Assembly: GCA_900466475.1 (NCBI GenBank)
Contig: UBMI01000010.1
Location: forward strand, 636,452-700,451
Direction: 5' to 3'
Length of the DNA stretch: 64,000 nucleotides
From: Hyphomicrobiales bacterium
GTDB lineage: Bacteria; Pseudomonadota; Alphaproteobacteria; Rhizobiales; Rhizobiaceae
Part shown: positions 52,908-60,995 of the stretch, one piece after another
Position numbering within the stretch: position 1 is the first letter of the stretch
How the letters are laid out: every line of letters begins with the position of its first letter
The notes under the pieces: model-generated
Database searches by the model: none
Told to the model about the DNA's origin: nothing
The model's input: only the letters and a program-made list of their open reading frames with translations
Position numbers and translations under genes: made by a program

Positions 52908-53747
52908 TCAGCTTTTGGCGAAGTCCGCTGCTGTGAGAGGAACAGGTCTATAGCCGTTGACGTCGGCTATATCATATTCCTGCCCGAGCTCGGCCGCGAC
53001 CAGGACATGACCGGATTTCGACATCAGCGCCGGGTCGCGCCAAAGGCCTGATATGACGTGGCCGATGAATTGCGGTGACTCGGAATTGGACAGGTCGAAA
53101 TATTCGGCGTTCTGCATGACCGCTTCAGTGCGCACCAGCCCGGGATAGAGGGCGACGGCGGCGACATTGTGCGGGCGCAGATCATGGGCGAAGTCTGCGG
53201 CCATCTTGTCGGCAGCGGCCTTGGCCATGCCGTAGATCGCGTTGCCATCGTAGAATTGCGCTGCCCAGAAGGAAATATTGACGATCAGGCCGCGCTGCGC
53301 CTGGATCATGACGGGTGCTACCGCACGCGACATCAGGAAGGCCGCCCGCAATGCGGTGCCCATCATCGCGTCCCACCGCCAGAGGGGCTGCTCCCAGAAG
53401 GCGCGGGGCCAGGTAAAATCGCCGTCCTCGACCATGTTTTCATAGCCGGGCCATGCATTGTTCACGAGAATGTCCAGCCTGCTGCCGGCTTTGATTTCTT
53501 CGGCCACGCGCTCGGTCTCGGCGTCATTGCCGTGGTCGCAATTATGGAGGACCAGGCGTCCGGGCAAGTTCTCGGCCTCGACCGCGAGGCCCTCGAGCGA
53601 GCCTGCGCGTTTGCCAGCGCTTGCTTCCGCCTCCGAACGTGTCCTGCCGGTCACGTGGACCGTGGCGCCCTCGGCGAGCAAGGCAAGCGCAATCCCGCGG
53701 CCGACACCGCGGCTTGCGCCTGTTATCAACGCGACGACATCTCTCAT
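52908..53747 (-). CDS. SDR family oxidoreductase
   Basis: A 279-residue classical SDR with TGASRGVGRGIA, NNAWPG (NAG equivalent), NISFWAAQ and the catalytic Y-G-M-A-K. The C-terminal part is longer than in FabG and contains SGHVISGLWRDP, seen in a DHRS1-like group. Downstream of a GNAT gene by about 27 nt on the same strand order (GNAT ends before it), it could be independently expressed. Substrate unknown. Confidence 0.9.
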   Translation of the reverse strand: MRDVVALITGASRGVGRGIALALLAEGATVHVTGRTRSEAEASAGKRAGSLEGLAVEAENLPGRLVLHNCDHGNDAETERVAEEIKAGSRLDILVNNAWPGYENMVEDGDFTWPRAFWEQPLWRWDAMMGTALRAAFLMSRAVAPVMIQAQRGLIVNISFWAAQFYDGNAIYGMAKAAADKMAADFAHDLRPHNVAAVALYPGLVRTEAVMQNAEYFDLSNSESPQFIGHVISGLWRDPALMSKSGHVLVAAELGQEYDIADVNGYRPVPLTAADFAKS

Positions 53748-53774
53748 GCTGGCTGGCCTCCCATATGTCGAGTA

Positions 53775-54278
53775 TCAGAATGGCAGAACCATGCCAATGC
53801 GGCGGAGCGGATCGAGGCCCTTTTCGGCTTCAGCATCGAGGATGGTCCGCAGGCGCGGGGAGCATTCTTCCTTTTCGAGGAGCCGAAAGCCAAGCGATGC
53901 ATAGAAAGGCGCGTTGAAGGGGGCGAGGCGGTCTGTCGTCAGCGTTGCCGCGGCAAGCTTTCGCAAACGGCCTTCTGCAAGAAGCGTTTCCATGAGCCTG
54001 CGGCCGAGGCCTTTTCTCTGGAAATCCGGATGGACGTCCATTTCGCCGATATGCAGGCAGCCTTCCGCGATATAGGCGCCGGCATAGCCGACGGGGATGT
54101 CATCCTGATCGCAGGTGGCGTAGAGGAGGGTGTGGTCGAGATAGTGCTGCAGTTCCGCGTCGCTGCTTGCTTCCGGCTCTCCGCTGACAGCACCTGTGGC
54201 GCGCAGCGTTTCGAAAGAGGCCAACTCTATCGATCGCAAGGTGTCGAAATCGTCCCGAGTTGCCTGTCTGATCCGCAT
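53775..54278 (-). CDS. GNAT-family N-acetyltransferase
   Basis: A 167-residue acetyltransferase. RQATRDDFDTLRSIELASF is the usual N-terminal part; acetyl-CoA motif A is HPDFQRKGLGRRLMETLL; a C-terminal PFNAPFYASLGF carries the common Tyr. It transfers acetyl from acetyl-CoA to an amine of unknown identity. Its own stop lies 27 nt upstream of the SDR start codon, so it is the downstream gene of a two-gene minus-strand unit. Confidence 0.9.
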   Translation of the reverse strand: MRIRQATRDDFDTLRSIELASFETLRATGAVSGEPEASSDAELQHYLDHTLLYATCDQDDIPVGYAGAYIAEGCLHIGEMDVHPDFQRKGLGRRLMETLLAEGRLRKLAAATLTTDRLAPFNAPFYASLGFRLLEKEECSPRLRTILDAEAEKGLDPLRRIGMVLPF

Positions 54279-54442
54279 GTCCGTTCCTGCCTGAGATCGG
54301 GCACCGGATTACGACAATTCCCGGGAAACGCCAACGGCATTGGGCATGACGGCTTGCGCCGGATGAAACGCGCGGCTGGCATTGTCCGGTCGGGTAGTCG
54401 CGGAAAATACCGGCGGCGACCGGTGGCCGCCGCCGGCAGGAC

Positions 54443-54961
54443 TTAGCGCGTTGCCTTCAGCTGGAGGCGAGAGACGCCTGCGGCCACGTTGACGCCGGTT
54501 CCGGTTTCGCCGCTGAGCGGCTGCAATGCGAAATTCTTCGAACTGCCGCCCACAAGCGCGTTTGCTCCGAGACCGACGCCGACGGAAGCGCCGGCAGAGG
54601 CGCCGACATAGGTGCCGGCAAGAGCGCCGTCGCCGACGCGGGTGGGGGCGGTGTTGACGACGATCCAGCTGAGATAGGATTTGCCGGTGACCCCGACATC
54701 GAGACCGAGCTTGCCGATCGTGCCGGAATAGTGCTCGACCTTGCCGGTGTTCTGCTTGAAGCTGCAATCGATCGCCTTGCTGGAGCCGATGATCATGCCG
54801 GCCCCGCCGGCAACGACGCAGGAGAGGGTGCCGAGACGTTGCTGCGGCTCATTTGCGACCTGCTGGGCGGCATGTTTCGGCTGCTTATGCTGGCTCGCGG
54901 CCTCAGCCACGGGGACAAAGCCGAGGGAAGCGGCGGCGACTGTTATCATGAGGGTTTTCAT
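54443..54961 (-). CDS. DUF992 exported protein
   Basis: A 172-residue protein with a signal peptide (cleavage near AEAAS). The DUF992 pattern is clear: RLGTLSCVVAGGAGMIIGSSKAIDCSF (two Cys, likely disulfide), VEHYSGTIGKLGLDVGVT and repeated Gly-Ala loops. A good AAAGGAA ribosome site precedes the start. Function is unknown; it is largely confined to rhizobia and relatives. Confidence 0.9.
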   Translation of the reverse strand: MKTLMITVAAASLGFVPVAEAASQHKQPKHAAQQVANEPQQRLGTLSCVVAGGAGMIIGSSKAIDCSFKQNTGKVEHYSGTIGKLGLDVGVTGKSYLSWIVVNTAPTRVGDGALAGTYVGASAGASVGVGLGANALVGGSSKNFALQPLSGETGTGVNVAAGVSRLQLKATR

Positions 54962-55097
54962 GAGCGGTTCCTTTCACCTTCCTTCGTGGGGGATCGTTAT
55001 AAACGCGTTCAGCCGAACTTCGTTCAAACATGGAAGGGAAACGGACCGGTCTGTTCGCGCATGATTGCCTATGGCCGCAGCATGGTCCTGACCAGCC

Positions 55098-56135
55098 TCA
55101 GGCGCTGACGGCTTCCGTCGCACCCGAGAAATCGACAGCGGCGAAGGCTGCGGCGATCACTTCCGGGCCGGCATTCGGCTTTGCCGCATCGGTCGAAAGG
55201 ATCTGGCGGTAGCGGCGGGCGCCGGGCAGGCCGGTAAAGAGGCCGACCATATGGCGGGCGACATGCTGCAGGCGGCCGCCCGAGGCGATATGGCCGGCAG
55301 CATAGGCCATCATGCGGTCGCGCAGCGCATTCCAGTCGGGCTCGGAGGCGGGGGCGCCGTAGAAGCGCTGGTCGACATCGGCGAGAATAGCGGCATTCTG
55401 ATAGGCGGCGCGGCCGAGCATGACGCCATCGACATAGGCGAGGTGAGCTTTTGCCTCATCCAGCGTGTGGATGCCGCCATTGATGCCGATGAAGACATCG
55501 GGGAAGCGCTGTTTCATGCGATAGACGATATCGTAATCGAGCGGCGGGATCTCGCGGTTTTCCTTGGGGCTCAGGCCCTTCAGCCAGGCCTTGCGGGCAT
55601 GGATCCAGATCGCATCGGCGCCGGCATCGAGCACGCGGGTCATCAGCGCGGGCAGGGCCGCTTCCGGCTCCTGCTCATCGACGCCGATGCGGCATTTGAC
55701 GGTGACCGGGACGTTTGCGACCTTCTTCATGGCGGCGACGCATTCGGCAACCGTTTCCGGCGTCAGCATCAGGCAGGCGCCGAACGTGCCGGACTGGACG
55801 CGATCCGAGGGGCAGCCGACATTGAGGTTGATCTCGTCATAACCATAGGGCTCGGCAATGCGCACGGCTTCTGCAAGCTTGGCCGGATCGGAGCCGCCGA
55901 GCTGCAGGGCGGCGGGATGTTCGGCCGCATCGAAGGAGAGCAGGCGCTCACGCGGGCCGTGGATGATGGCGTCGGCGACGACCATTTCCGTATAGAGCAG
56001 GGCATTGCGGCTGATCTGGCGATGGAAATAGCGGCAGTGGCGATCCGTCCAGTCGATCATGGGCGCTACGGCGAAAACCGGCGCCTTGAAATAGCGCTGG
56101 ATGCCTTCGGATGCAGCCGTCTTTGCCGTGGTCAT
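55098..56135 (-). CDS. dusA: tRNA-dihydrouridine(20/20a) synthase DusA
   Basis: A 345-residue FMN enzyme that reduces U20/U20a of tRNA. N-terminal FAVAPMIDWTDRHCRYFHR, the catalytic-Cys motif NLNVGCPSDRVQ, the KCRIGVDEQE tRNA/FMN loop and GGIHTLDEAKAHL are all present. The C-terminal helical domain (HMVGLFTGLPGARRYRQILS) is the DusA recognition domain. It is monocistronic, divergent from a small plus-strand gene. Confidence 0.95.
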   Translation of the reverse strand: MTTAKTAASEGIQRYFKAPVFAVAPMIDWTDRHCRYFHRQISRNALLYTEMVVADAIIHGPRERLLSFDAAEHPAALQLGGSDPAKLAEAVRIAEPYGYDEINLNVGCPSDRVQSGTFGACLMLTPETVAECVAAMKKVANVPVTVKCRIGVDEQEPEAALPALMTRVLDAGADAIWIHARKAWLKGLSPKENREIPPLDYDIVYRMKQRFPDVFIGINGGIHTLDEAKAHLAYVDGVMLGRAAYQNAAILADVDQRFYGAPASEPDWNALRDRMMAYAAGHIASGGRLQHVARHMVGLFTGLPGARRYRQILSTDAAKPNAGPEVIAAAFAAVDFSGATEAVSA

Positions 56136-56425
56136 GATCTCAAGTCTTCTTTCGTCAGGTCTCGGGTCCCGTGGCCTTATCTCGTAGCGTAGGCCTCATC
56201 CTGCAAGCCCTTGCCGGTGATGGGCCGGAACCGGGCTTGGCAACGGGACGAGGGCTTATACATGAGAGATGGAGATAAAGCGAGATCGCGCATTCGAGGC
56301 TGTCTGCCGTCATTTGCCCGCAGGGGCTTCCGCCCTTGACGCAGGTGCCGTTTTCCCGGAAGGCAGCGAAGGAAGGTCCCGATATTCCCAATATAGGGAT
56401 CACGCAAAGGAGTAAAATCAGCGTC

Positions 56426-56629
56426 ATGACCGACGATAGCGCAGGGATCAAGGCATTGCTGGCGATGCCGAGGCGAGACAACAGCGCCTATCTGGAAACG
56501 CTCCGGCTGGTGAAGGAGGCGTTTGCCGAGGCCGAGGCGGAATTTGCCGGCAAGGTGATCGCGACGACAGACAGCGCCCGGGACGAAGCCGGCAATATCG
56601 TCATCATGACCGTGATCAGGCCGGCATAG
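56426..56629 (+). CDS. Small protein of unknown function
   Basis: A 67-residue cytosolic protein with a helical middle (LVKEAFAEAEAEFAGK) and a beta C-terminus (NIVIMTVIRPA). AAGGAG lies about 13 nt upstream of ATG 56426; an earlier in-frame ATG at 56336 is less likely. It is divergent from dusA with a 290-nt promoter spacer in which no other feature was seen. Confidence 0.55.
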   Translation: MTDDSAGIKALLAMPRRDNSAYLETLRLVKEAFAEAEAEFAGKVIATTDSARDEAGNIVIMTVIRPA

Positions 56630-56728
56630 GCAGGCAGCGCCCCGGTCATGGCGGCAAATCACCTTAAATAGAGGGCAATTGAACCAAAATCCTCCTGCCG
56701 CGTTTCTGCCACAAATAGGAGGATTCCG

Positions 56729-56806
56729 ATGGACAACCTGCTTCTGATCGCCACGCTTTGCGGCCTGATGTCTTTTGCCATGGTGTGGCTGCAGACCAAA
56801 GAATAG
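56729..56806 (+). CDS. 25-residue membrane micropeptide
   Basis: An ATG behind a near-ideal TAGGAGG (56717-56723) opens 25 codons: a hydrophobic stretch LLLIATLCGLMSFAMVWL and a charged tail QTKE. The ribosome site, hydrophobic helix and clear stop favour a real membrane micropeptide. It stands alone in the 348-nt spacer between two small genes. Function unknown. Confidence 0.5.
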   Translation: MDNLLLIATLCGLMSFAMVWLQTKE

Positions 56807-56905
56807 TTTTTTCGCGTCAAAGACTTGGCGCTTTCCCATCTATTTGCCGGCACCGCTCTTCCCGCGCCGGAACCCTACCTTTTGTATTGCCCTGAAACGA
56901 TCGTC

Positions 56906-56963
56906 TTGACTTCTCCGAAAATGAGAACAAAATGAGAACAAATAAACGTTCTCATCTATGTTC
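56906..56963 (+). promoter_or_regulatory. LexA (SOS) box array over a promoter
   Basis: GAAC at 56925 and 56936 form GAAC-N7-GAAC, the alphaproteobacterial LexA box on the other strand (GTTC-N7-GTTC). GTTC at 56948 and 56960 follow with N8 spacing, one as an inverted partner. TTGACT (56906-56911) lies 13 nt upstream so the box covers the expected -10. The gene at 56978 should be damage-inducible. Confidence 0.65.
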
Positions 56964-56977
56964 TGATGGAGAGTTCG

Positions 56978-57172
56978 ATGGCAGCAAGCCCGAGTTATTC
57001 AGGAGCAGCAGACAAGGCCATGGCCTTTGCCGCGCAGCTGCGCGCAGACCGCGAGCGTCACGAAGCGCGCAGGCGGGAAGAGCAACGCCGCATCGAGGCG
57101 ATGCGGCCGATCAACAAACATGTGCTGAAGGTGTTTGGCGGGCAGCAGCTGGCGCTGAAGCTGAATAGCTGA
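56978..57172 (+). CDS. Small basic helical protein, likely SOS-controlled
   Basis: A 64-residue protein dominated by a charged helix (AAQLRADRERHEARRREEQRRIEAM) and a short hydrophobic end. Start at 56978 follows GGAGAG (56967-56972); the ATG at 56966 lacks a ribosome site. It could bind nucleic acid or a protein through the Arg-rich helix. The upstream LexA-type array is the only clue to role. Family not recognised. Confidence 0.65.
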   Translation: MAASPSYSGAADKAMAFAAQLRADRERHEARRREEQRRIEAMRPINKHVLKVFGGQQLALKLNS

Positions 57173-57379
57173 GGTGGACTGTCCTTGTGAGTGCCCGAAC
57201 GGGCGGCCGGAATCTGCCGTTCGATATCATCTGTGGGGGCTGACGCTGCGGGATGTGCAAGCCGCCGCCGCCGAGGCATCGCGCGCATTCCCCTGATATT
57301 TTTACCATTTTCCGAGTGGGCCGTGGACGGCCTGAAATTTCAGACATAAAAGAATTGCAACTATTTGGGGTGGGATTTC

Positions 57380-58720
57380 ATGAAAAGATTATTGTTGCTG
57401 TTAGCGGCGATCACGGTCTTCGCATCAGGCGCATTTGCGCAAGATGCGAAGAAGGACCCGTTGGAAGGGGTGGTTCGTTTCATGGGGAGGATCAATCCTC
57501 TTCTGCAGGCTATCTATCAGGATCACATGGATGTGGCGCGGAAAGTCTATGGGGAAGGGTGGGCCGATGTGTATGAGGAGCGGAACATTCTCGCCGAGGT
57601 GATCGCGACATACGGCAGTCCCGCCCTTGGGCGCGCCGGCGACAGTAGTGTGATCTTAGCCATGAACAAGACCGCTGCACTTGTCGACATCGTGGCCGAA
57701 AAATATCCCGAAGGCTGTGAGTATTTCTTCACGGGCAATATGCCGAACTGGGCCTTGGTTCCCGAAGTTAGAGACGGGCGCATGGCTGATCTAAGAGCGA
57801 AAGCTTATGCCTATCAGGACGGGAAGTTCCGTGCTGATATGGGAGTGATGACCTTCGAAAAACGACACGTCATCATGACGCAGTATCTTGGGATGACTGC
57901 GGACGAGGTGTTCAAGTCGCTGACGGCCCCTATCGACGTGACCGACGAAGACATGTGCGCTCTTGCAAAGAAGCTCAACAATGTCGGCGCTCTGCCGAAA
58001 GAGCTGCAGGGCGATTGGGGGAGGGCGTGGCTCGGGGGCGGTCCATCCCTGCAAAAGAGGAAGCCAGCCGCAGGTGGGAAGGCCACACCGGGTGCGGTTG
58101 CGCAGGAAAAGAAGGCTGGCTCCTTCGAAAAGGAGATGAAGGTTCTCGCCGGTATCAATCCTTTCGTTCACGCGGTCTTCATGGATCACGAAGCTGAAAC
58201 GCGGCAGCTGTTTGCCAAGGTCGAAGCCTCGGGGGGCAAGATCGATCCGCGAGCGCAAGTAGCTGCCATGGTGGCGAAATACGGCAATCCTGCGCTGTCG
58301 CGCGCAAGCGATGCCATTGCTATCGATGTCTTGAAGAAGACAGCTGCGCTCAACGAGGCTCTCGCGCGATATTATCCGCAGGGCTGCAAGGATCTCATGA
58401 GCCTGCGGGTGTCTCAGGCCGCACAGGCCGTTCCACAGGTCAAGGAGAGCTATTGGCAAGTTATGGAAGCCAAGCGCCTGGCCTATGAGGACGGAAAGGT
58501 GCGGGGGCCTGCGGCCGTTACGCTGACCGCTGAGGACATCGTGCAGATGATCACGCAGCGCCTGGGCGTGACCATGGACGAATTGAACAAGCTGGCGAAA
58601 CTCGCCGAACTCAGCGACGAAGAGGTTTGCTCGATAACGATGAGGCTCAACAGGATCGATCCGGTTCCGGAGGCGCAGCGCGGCAACTGGGCGAGGACTG
58701 CCATGTCATGGAGCGGCTGA
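57380..58720 (+). CDS. Secreted protein made of two tandem copies of one domain
   Basis: A 446-residue protein with a signal peptide (cleavage near AFA-QD). Repeat 1 (~25-215) and repeat 2 (~255-446) align: INPLLQAIYQDH with INPFVHAVFMDH, YPEGCEYF with YPQGCKDL, YAYQDGKFR with LAYEDGKVR, DEDMCALAKKLN with DEEVCSITMRLN, and LQGDWGRAW with QRGNWARTA. Each has two Cys at matching places. A Lys/Ala-rich linker separates them. The family is not recognised. Confidence 0.8.
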   Translation: MKRLLLLLAAITVFASGAFAQDAKKDPLEGVVRFMGRINPLLQAIYQDHMDVARKVYGEGWADVYEERNILAEVIATYGSPALGRAGDSSVILAMNKTAALVDIVAEKYPEGCEYFFTGNMPNWALVPEVRDGRMADLRAKAYAYQDGKFRADMGVMTFEKRHVIMTQYLGMTADEVFKSLTAPIDVTDEDMCALAKKLNNVGALPKELQGDWGRAWLGGGPSLQKRKPAAGGKATPGAVAQEKKAGSFEKEMKVLAGINPFVHAVFMDHEAETRQLFAKVEASGGKIDPRAQVAAMVAKYGNPALSRASDAIAIDVLKKTAALNEALARYYPQGCKDLMSLRVSQAAQAVPQVKESYWQVMEAKRLAYEDGKVRGPAAVTLTAEDIVQMITQRLGVTMDELNKLAKLAELSDEEVCSITMRLNRIDPVPEAQRGNWARTAMSWSG

Positions 58721-58789
58721 GTCTGCCTCCCTGCACCCGCCCTTCCGTTCGCAAGGGCGGGCGCAGGGCGACATTTGATGCTTTCCGCC

Positions 58790-59128
58790 TTAGCGGTCCT
58801 GGAAGATCTTGATGACTCTCGGCGTCATGCGGTTGTTCGTGATGTCGACCGCATCCTGATAGGTTGCCCGTCCGGAGACCAGAGCTTTTTGCATGCGCGC
58901 GCAGCCGACCCGAGGCGCATCCTTATCCGAGACGTTCATGAGAACGGCGCCGTCGTGAAGCGTGCTCTTGTCGAGCCTGCTCAGACGCTGGACGCAATTG
59001 TTAAGCGCCTCGGTCCTCAACCGAGGACTGCCTTGCAGCGCCGTGACAGTGGCTTGATATTCCTGCTGCGTCGGCGCGCAGCCTGCGAGCAGTCCGGCAA
59101 TCAATGTTATTGCAATAGTGGCACGCAT
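58790..59128 (-). CDS. Small lipoprotein, tandem copy A
   Basis: A 112-residue protein with lipobox LLAGCAPT and a mature helical domain with conserved C-V-x-x-L and MTPRVIKIF at the C-terminus. Cys residues in NNCVQRL and VGCARM may pair. It is a close paralogue of the gene at 59199; the two were generated by a tandem duplication that includes the promoter. Function unknown. Confidence 0.78.
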   Translation of the reverse strand: MRATIAITLIAGLLAGCAPTQQEYQATVTALQGSPRLRTEALNNCVQRLSRLDKSTLHDGAVLMNVSDKDAPRVGCARMQKALVSGRATYQDAVDITNNRMTPRVIKIFQDR

Positions 59129-59198
59129 GATTATTCCTCAATTATGCTGCGGACAGTGTTTTTTGCTGTGATTGGCGAGGCATCTCGAAGCGTCTGCC

Positions 59199-59540
59199 TC
59201 AACCGCCCCGGAAGATCTTGATCAGCTTCGGGGTGTAGCGGTGATTTTTGATGTCGAGCATATCCTGATAGGTTATGTCGCCGGAAACGATCGCATTTGT
59301 GTATCGGCCACAGGCAATCTTCGGAGCGTCTTTTTCTGCCACGTTCAGGAAGAGTGCGGCGTTATGGCGGGCCTTCGTGTCGGATAAGCCGAGCTGCCTG
59401 ATACACTCGTTCAAAAGCCCGTTTCTCTGACTCTCGCTGCCCCGCGCCACTCTGACAGCTGCATCATATTGTTTCTCGGTCGGCACACAGCCGGTGAGCA
59501 ATCCGGTGGCAATCAATGTCAATGCAATATAGGCGCGCAT
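59199..59540 (-). CDS. Small lipoprotein, tandem copy B
   Basis: A 113-residue lipoprotein (lipobox LLTGCVPT). It matches copy A throughout: NECIRQLGLSDTKARHNAALFLNVAEKDAPKIACG versus NNCVQRLSRLDKSTLHDGAVLMNVSDKDAPRVGCA in shorter blocks, and YTPKLIKIF at the end. Conserved Cys pairs suggest a disulfide. Downstream of it by 70 nt lies copy A, each with its own upstream region. Function unknown. Confidence 0.78.
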   Translation of the reverse strand: MRAYIALTLIATGLLTGCVPTEKQYDAAVRVARGSESQRNGLLNECIRQLGLSDTKARHNAALFLNVAEKDAPKIACGRYTNAIVSGDITYQDMLDIKNHRYTPKLIKIFRGG

Positions 59541-59801
59541 GATTATCCCTCAATTATGCTGCTGACAGCCTCTTGTGCTGTGATTGGCGGGGTATCCTTA
59601 TTTTGATTCTCGTGTTGCGGGAATTATGTTCTTCGAGTTTTCTTATTTCTTCTAGATTTGGTTGAAAACATCATGAGTGGACGACGTGTGTGTAGTAGCG
59701 AGCGACAGACCCTTTCTCGGAAGCACCTTGGGGGATAAAGGGATATATGCGCCGCTCAGCGAGCCGGTGACGTTCACATCCGAGGGGACCAGCTTCCGTC
59801 G

Positions 59802-60593
59802 TTACCGCCCGGCCGCTCGGTATGCCTCTGCGCGTTCCTTTTCTCTTGCGGCCTTCACGACCAGCATAGCCGCCACGACCAGTCCAAGAACCATCACCAC
59901 GCCAAGCACGAGCAAATTCGGCTCAGCTGGCAGCGCCGCACCCGTGCCAGCGCCGCCCGATGCCGACACTGCGATTGCGGCACCCGCCTTCTGCAGCGTA
60001 CCCGCCGTCTTCTCCGCCCTGCTGGCCTCATCCCCCAGCACAGCCTTGGCATCCACACCCGGCTGTCCACGGAGATAGATCGCGACGGCTTTCGCCTCTA
60101 TCTTCGCCACGCGTGCGCTCCAGCCCTTGCCGTAGGTCTTCCAGATCGCCAGGCTCTGCATGAAGCCCAGCCTTCTCGCGCAGAGCGCCTTGATTTCCTT
60201 CACGCCGGCAGTGGCTGAGTGAAGGCGGGTGATGGGGCCGGGTTTACCGTCGGCGGGGGCGCCGATCACGGTCTGGGCGTCGCGGAGGGCCCGGGCGGGG
60301 CCGGAATTGACGGCGTAGTCGAAGGTGGCGAGGTCGAAGCCCGGGGGCAGCGTGTCGCCGCCGATCTGGTCCCAATATTTCGCCTTGTAGATGGGGCTGA
60401 CGTCGTCGAGGGTCAGGTTGCGGATGTCGAGATTTGGGAAGGCGGCGGCGGAGATGCCGTATTTGGTGCCTTTCAGCGTGCCCTTGCCGATCCGGCCGCC
60501 GGTCCAGTTGCCGGGGTCGGTACGCTCGGTGGAGAGGCCGCCTTCGGATGCAAGCGTAATGGAGAGGCATTCGGGAAAATTTGCCGCGGTCAT
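59802..60593 (-). CDS. Glycoside hydrolase family 108 lysozyme with membrane tail
   Basis: A 263-residue peptidoglycan hydrolase. The catalytic Glu17 lies in ASEGGLSTERTDPGNW with the GTKYGIS block of the family. A peptidoglycan-binding region (GAPADGKPGPITRL) follows, and a single C-terminal helix (~228-247). No signal peptide is seen, as in phage endolysins or host-secreted forms. AAAGGAACG precedes the start at 60593. It points to a prophage or gene-transfer-agent remnant. Confidence 0.85.
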   Translation of the reverse strand: MTAANFPECLSITLASEGGLSTERTDPGNWTGGRIGKGTLKGTKYGISAAAFPNLDIRNLTLDDVSPIYKAKYWDQIGGDTLPPGFDLATFDYAVNSGPARALRDAQTVIGAPADGKPGPITRLHSATAGVKEIKALCARRLGFMQSLAIWKTYGKGWSARVAKIEAKAVAIYLRGQPGVDAKAVLGDEASRAEKTAGTLQKAGAAIAVSASGGAGTGAALPAEPNLLVLGVVMVLGLVVAAMLVVKAAREKERAEAYRAAGR

Positions 60594-60594
60594 G

Positions 60595-60894
60595 TCACGT
60601 TCCTTTGTCGATCGGATCGCGACAACCTTCCGACGGCAACAGTTGCGGCCGTGGCATGGTGACAGCAGGCGGAGCGGCCGGCAAATCAGCTGTCGAAGCG
60701 GCAATGCGGCGGCTCTTGCCGATGTGAGGAAGCGGGGCCGGATGCAGGGCCTGGCCGGCATCTTCGATGGCCGTTCGGGACGCGAGGATCGCGGCGCCTG
60801 CGATGTGGCTGAAGGGAAAAGAGTGGCCGCCGCCTCCGCTACAGGAAGGCGGAGTGGGGCGCGGCGGCCGGCCACTGAGGGGCCGACAAAACAA
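60595..60894 (-). CDS. Possible small protein upstream of lysozyme
   Basis: A 99-residue frame whose stop lies 1 nt before the lysozyme start codon. The C-terminal 70 codons show strong GC at third positions like real genes nearby; the first ~27 residues are Pro/Gly/Arg-rich and doubtful, so the true start may be internal. It might be a phage accessory gene. The remaining spacer to 60995 shows no feature. Confidence 0.35.
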   Translation of the reverse strand: MFCRPLSGRPPRPTPPSCSGGGGHSFPFSHIAGAAILASRTAIEDAGQALHPAPLPHIGKSRRIAASTADLPAAPPAVTMPRPQLLPSEGCRDPIDKGT

Positions 60895-60995
60895 CCCGAA
60901 TTCCGGGCGGATCGTTCCTAATCATATTGGGCTAGCGAGGCGTTCGCCTTCTGCGGCAGAGCGGAAGGCGGGAGTTTCACACCACACGGCAGGGC

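Larger units (their letters stand above)
58790..59599. repeat. Tandem duplication unit of ~410 bp (two copies)
   Basis: The two lipoprotein genes and their upstream regions repeat in the same orientation. The noncoding parts at 59126-59187 and 59538-59599 (ATTATnCCTCAATTATGCTG, then TGCTGTGATTGGCG) are nearly identical, more so than the coding parts. This points to a direct duplication of gene plus promoter followed by divergence. Confidence 0.75.
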
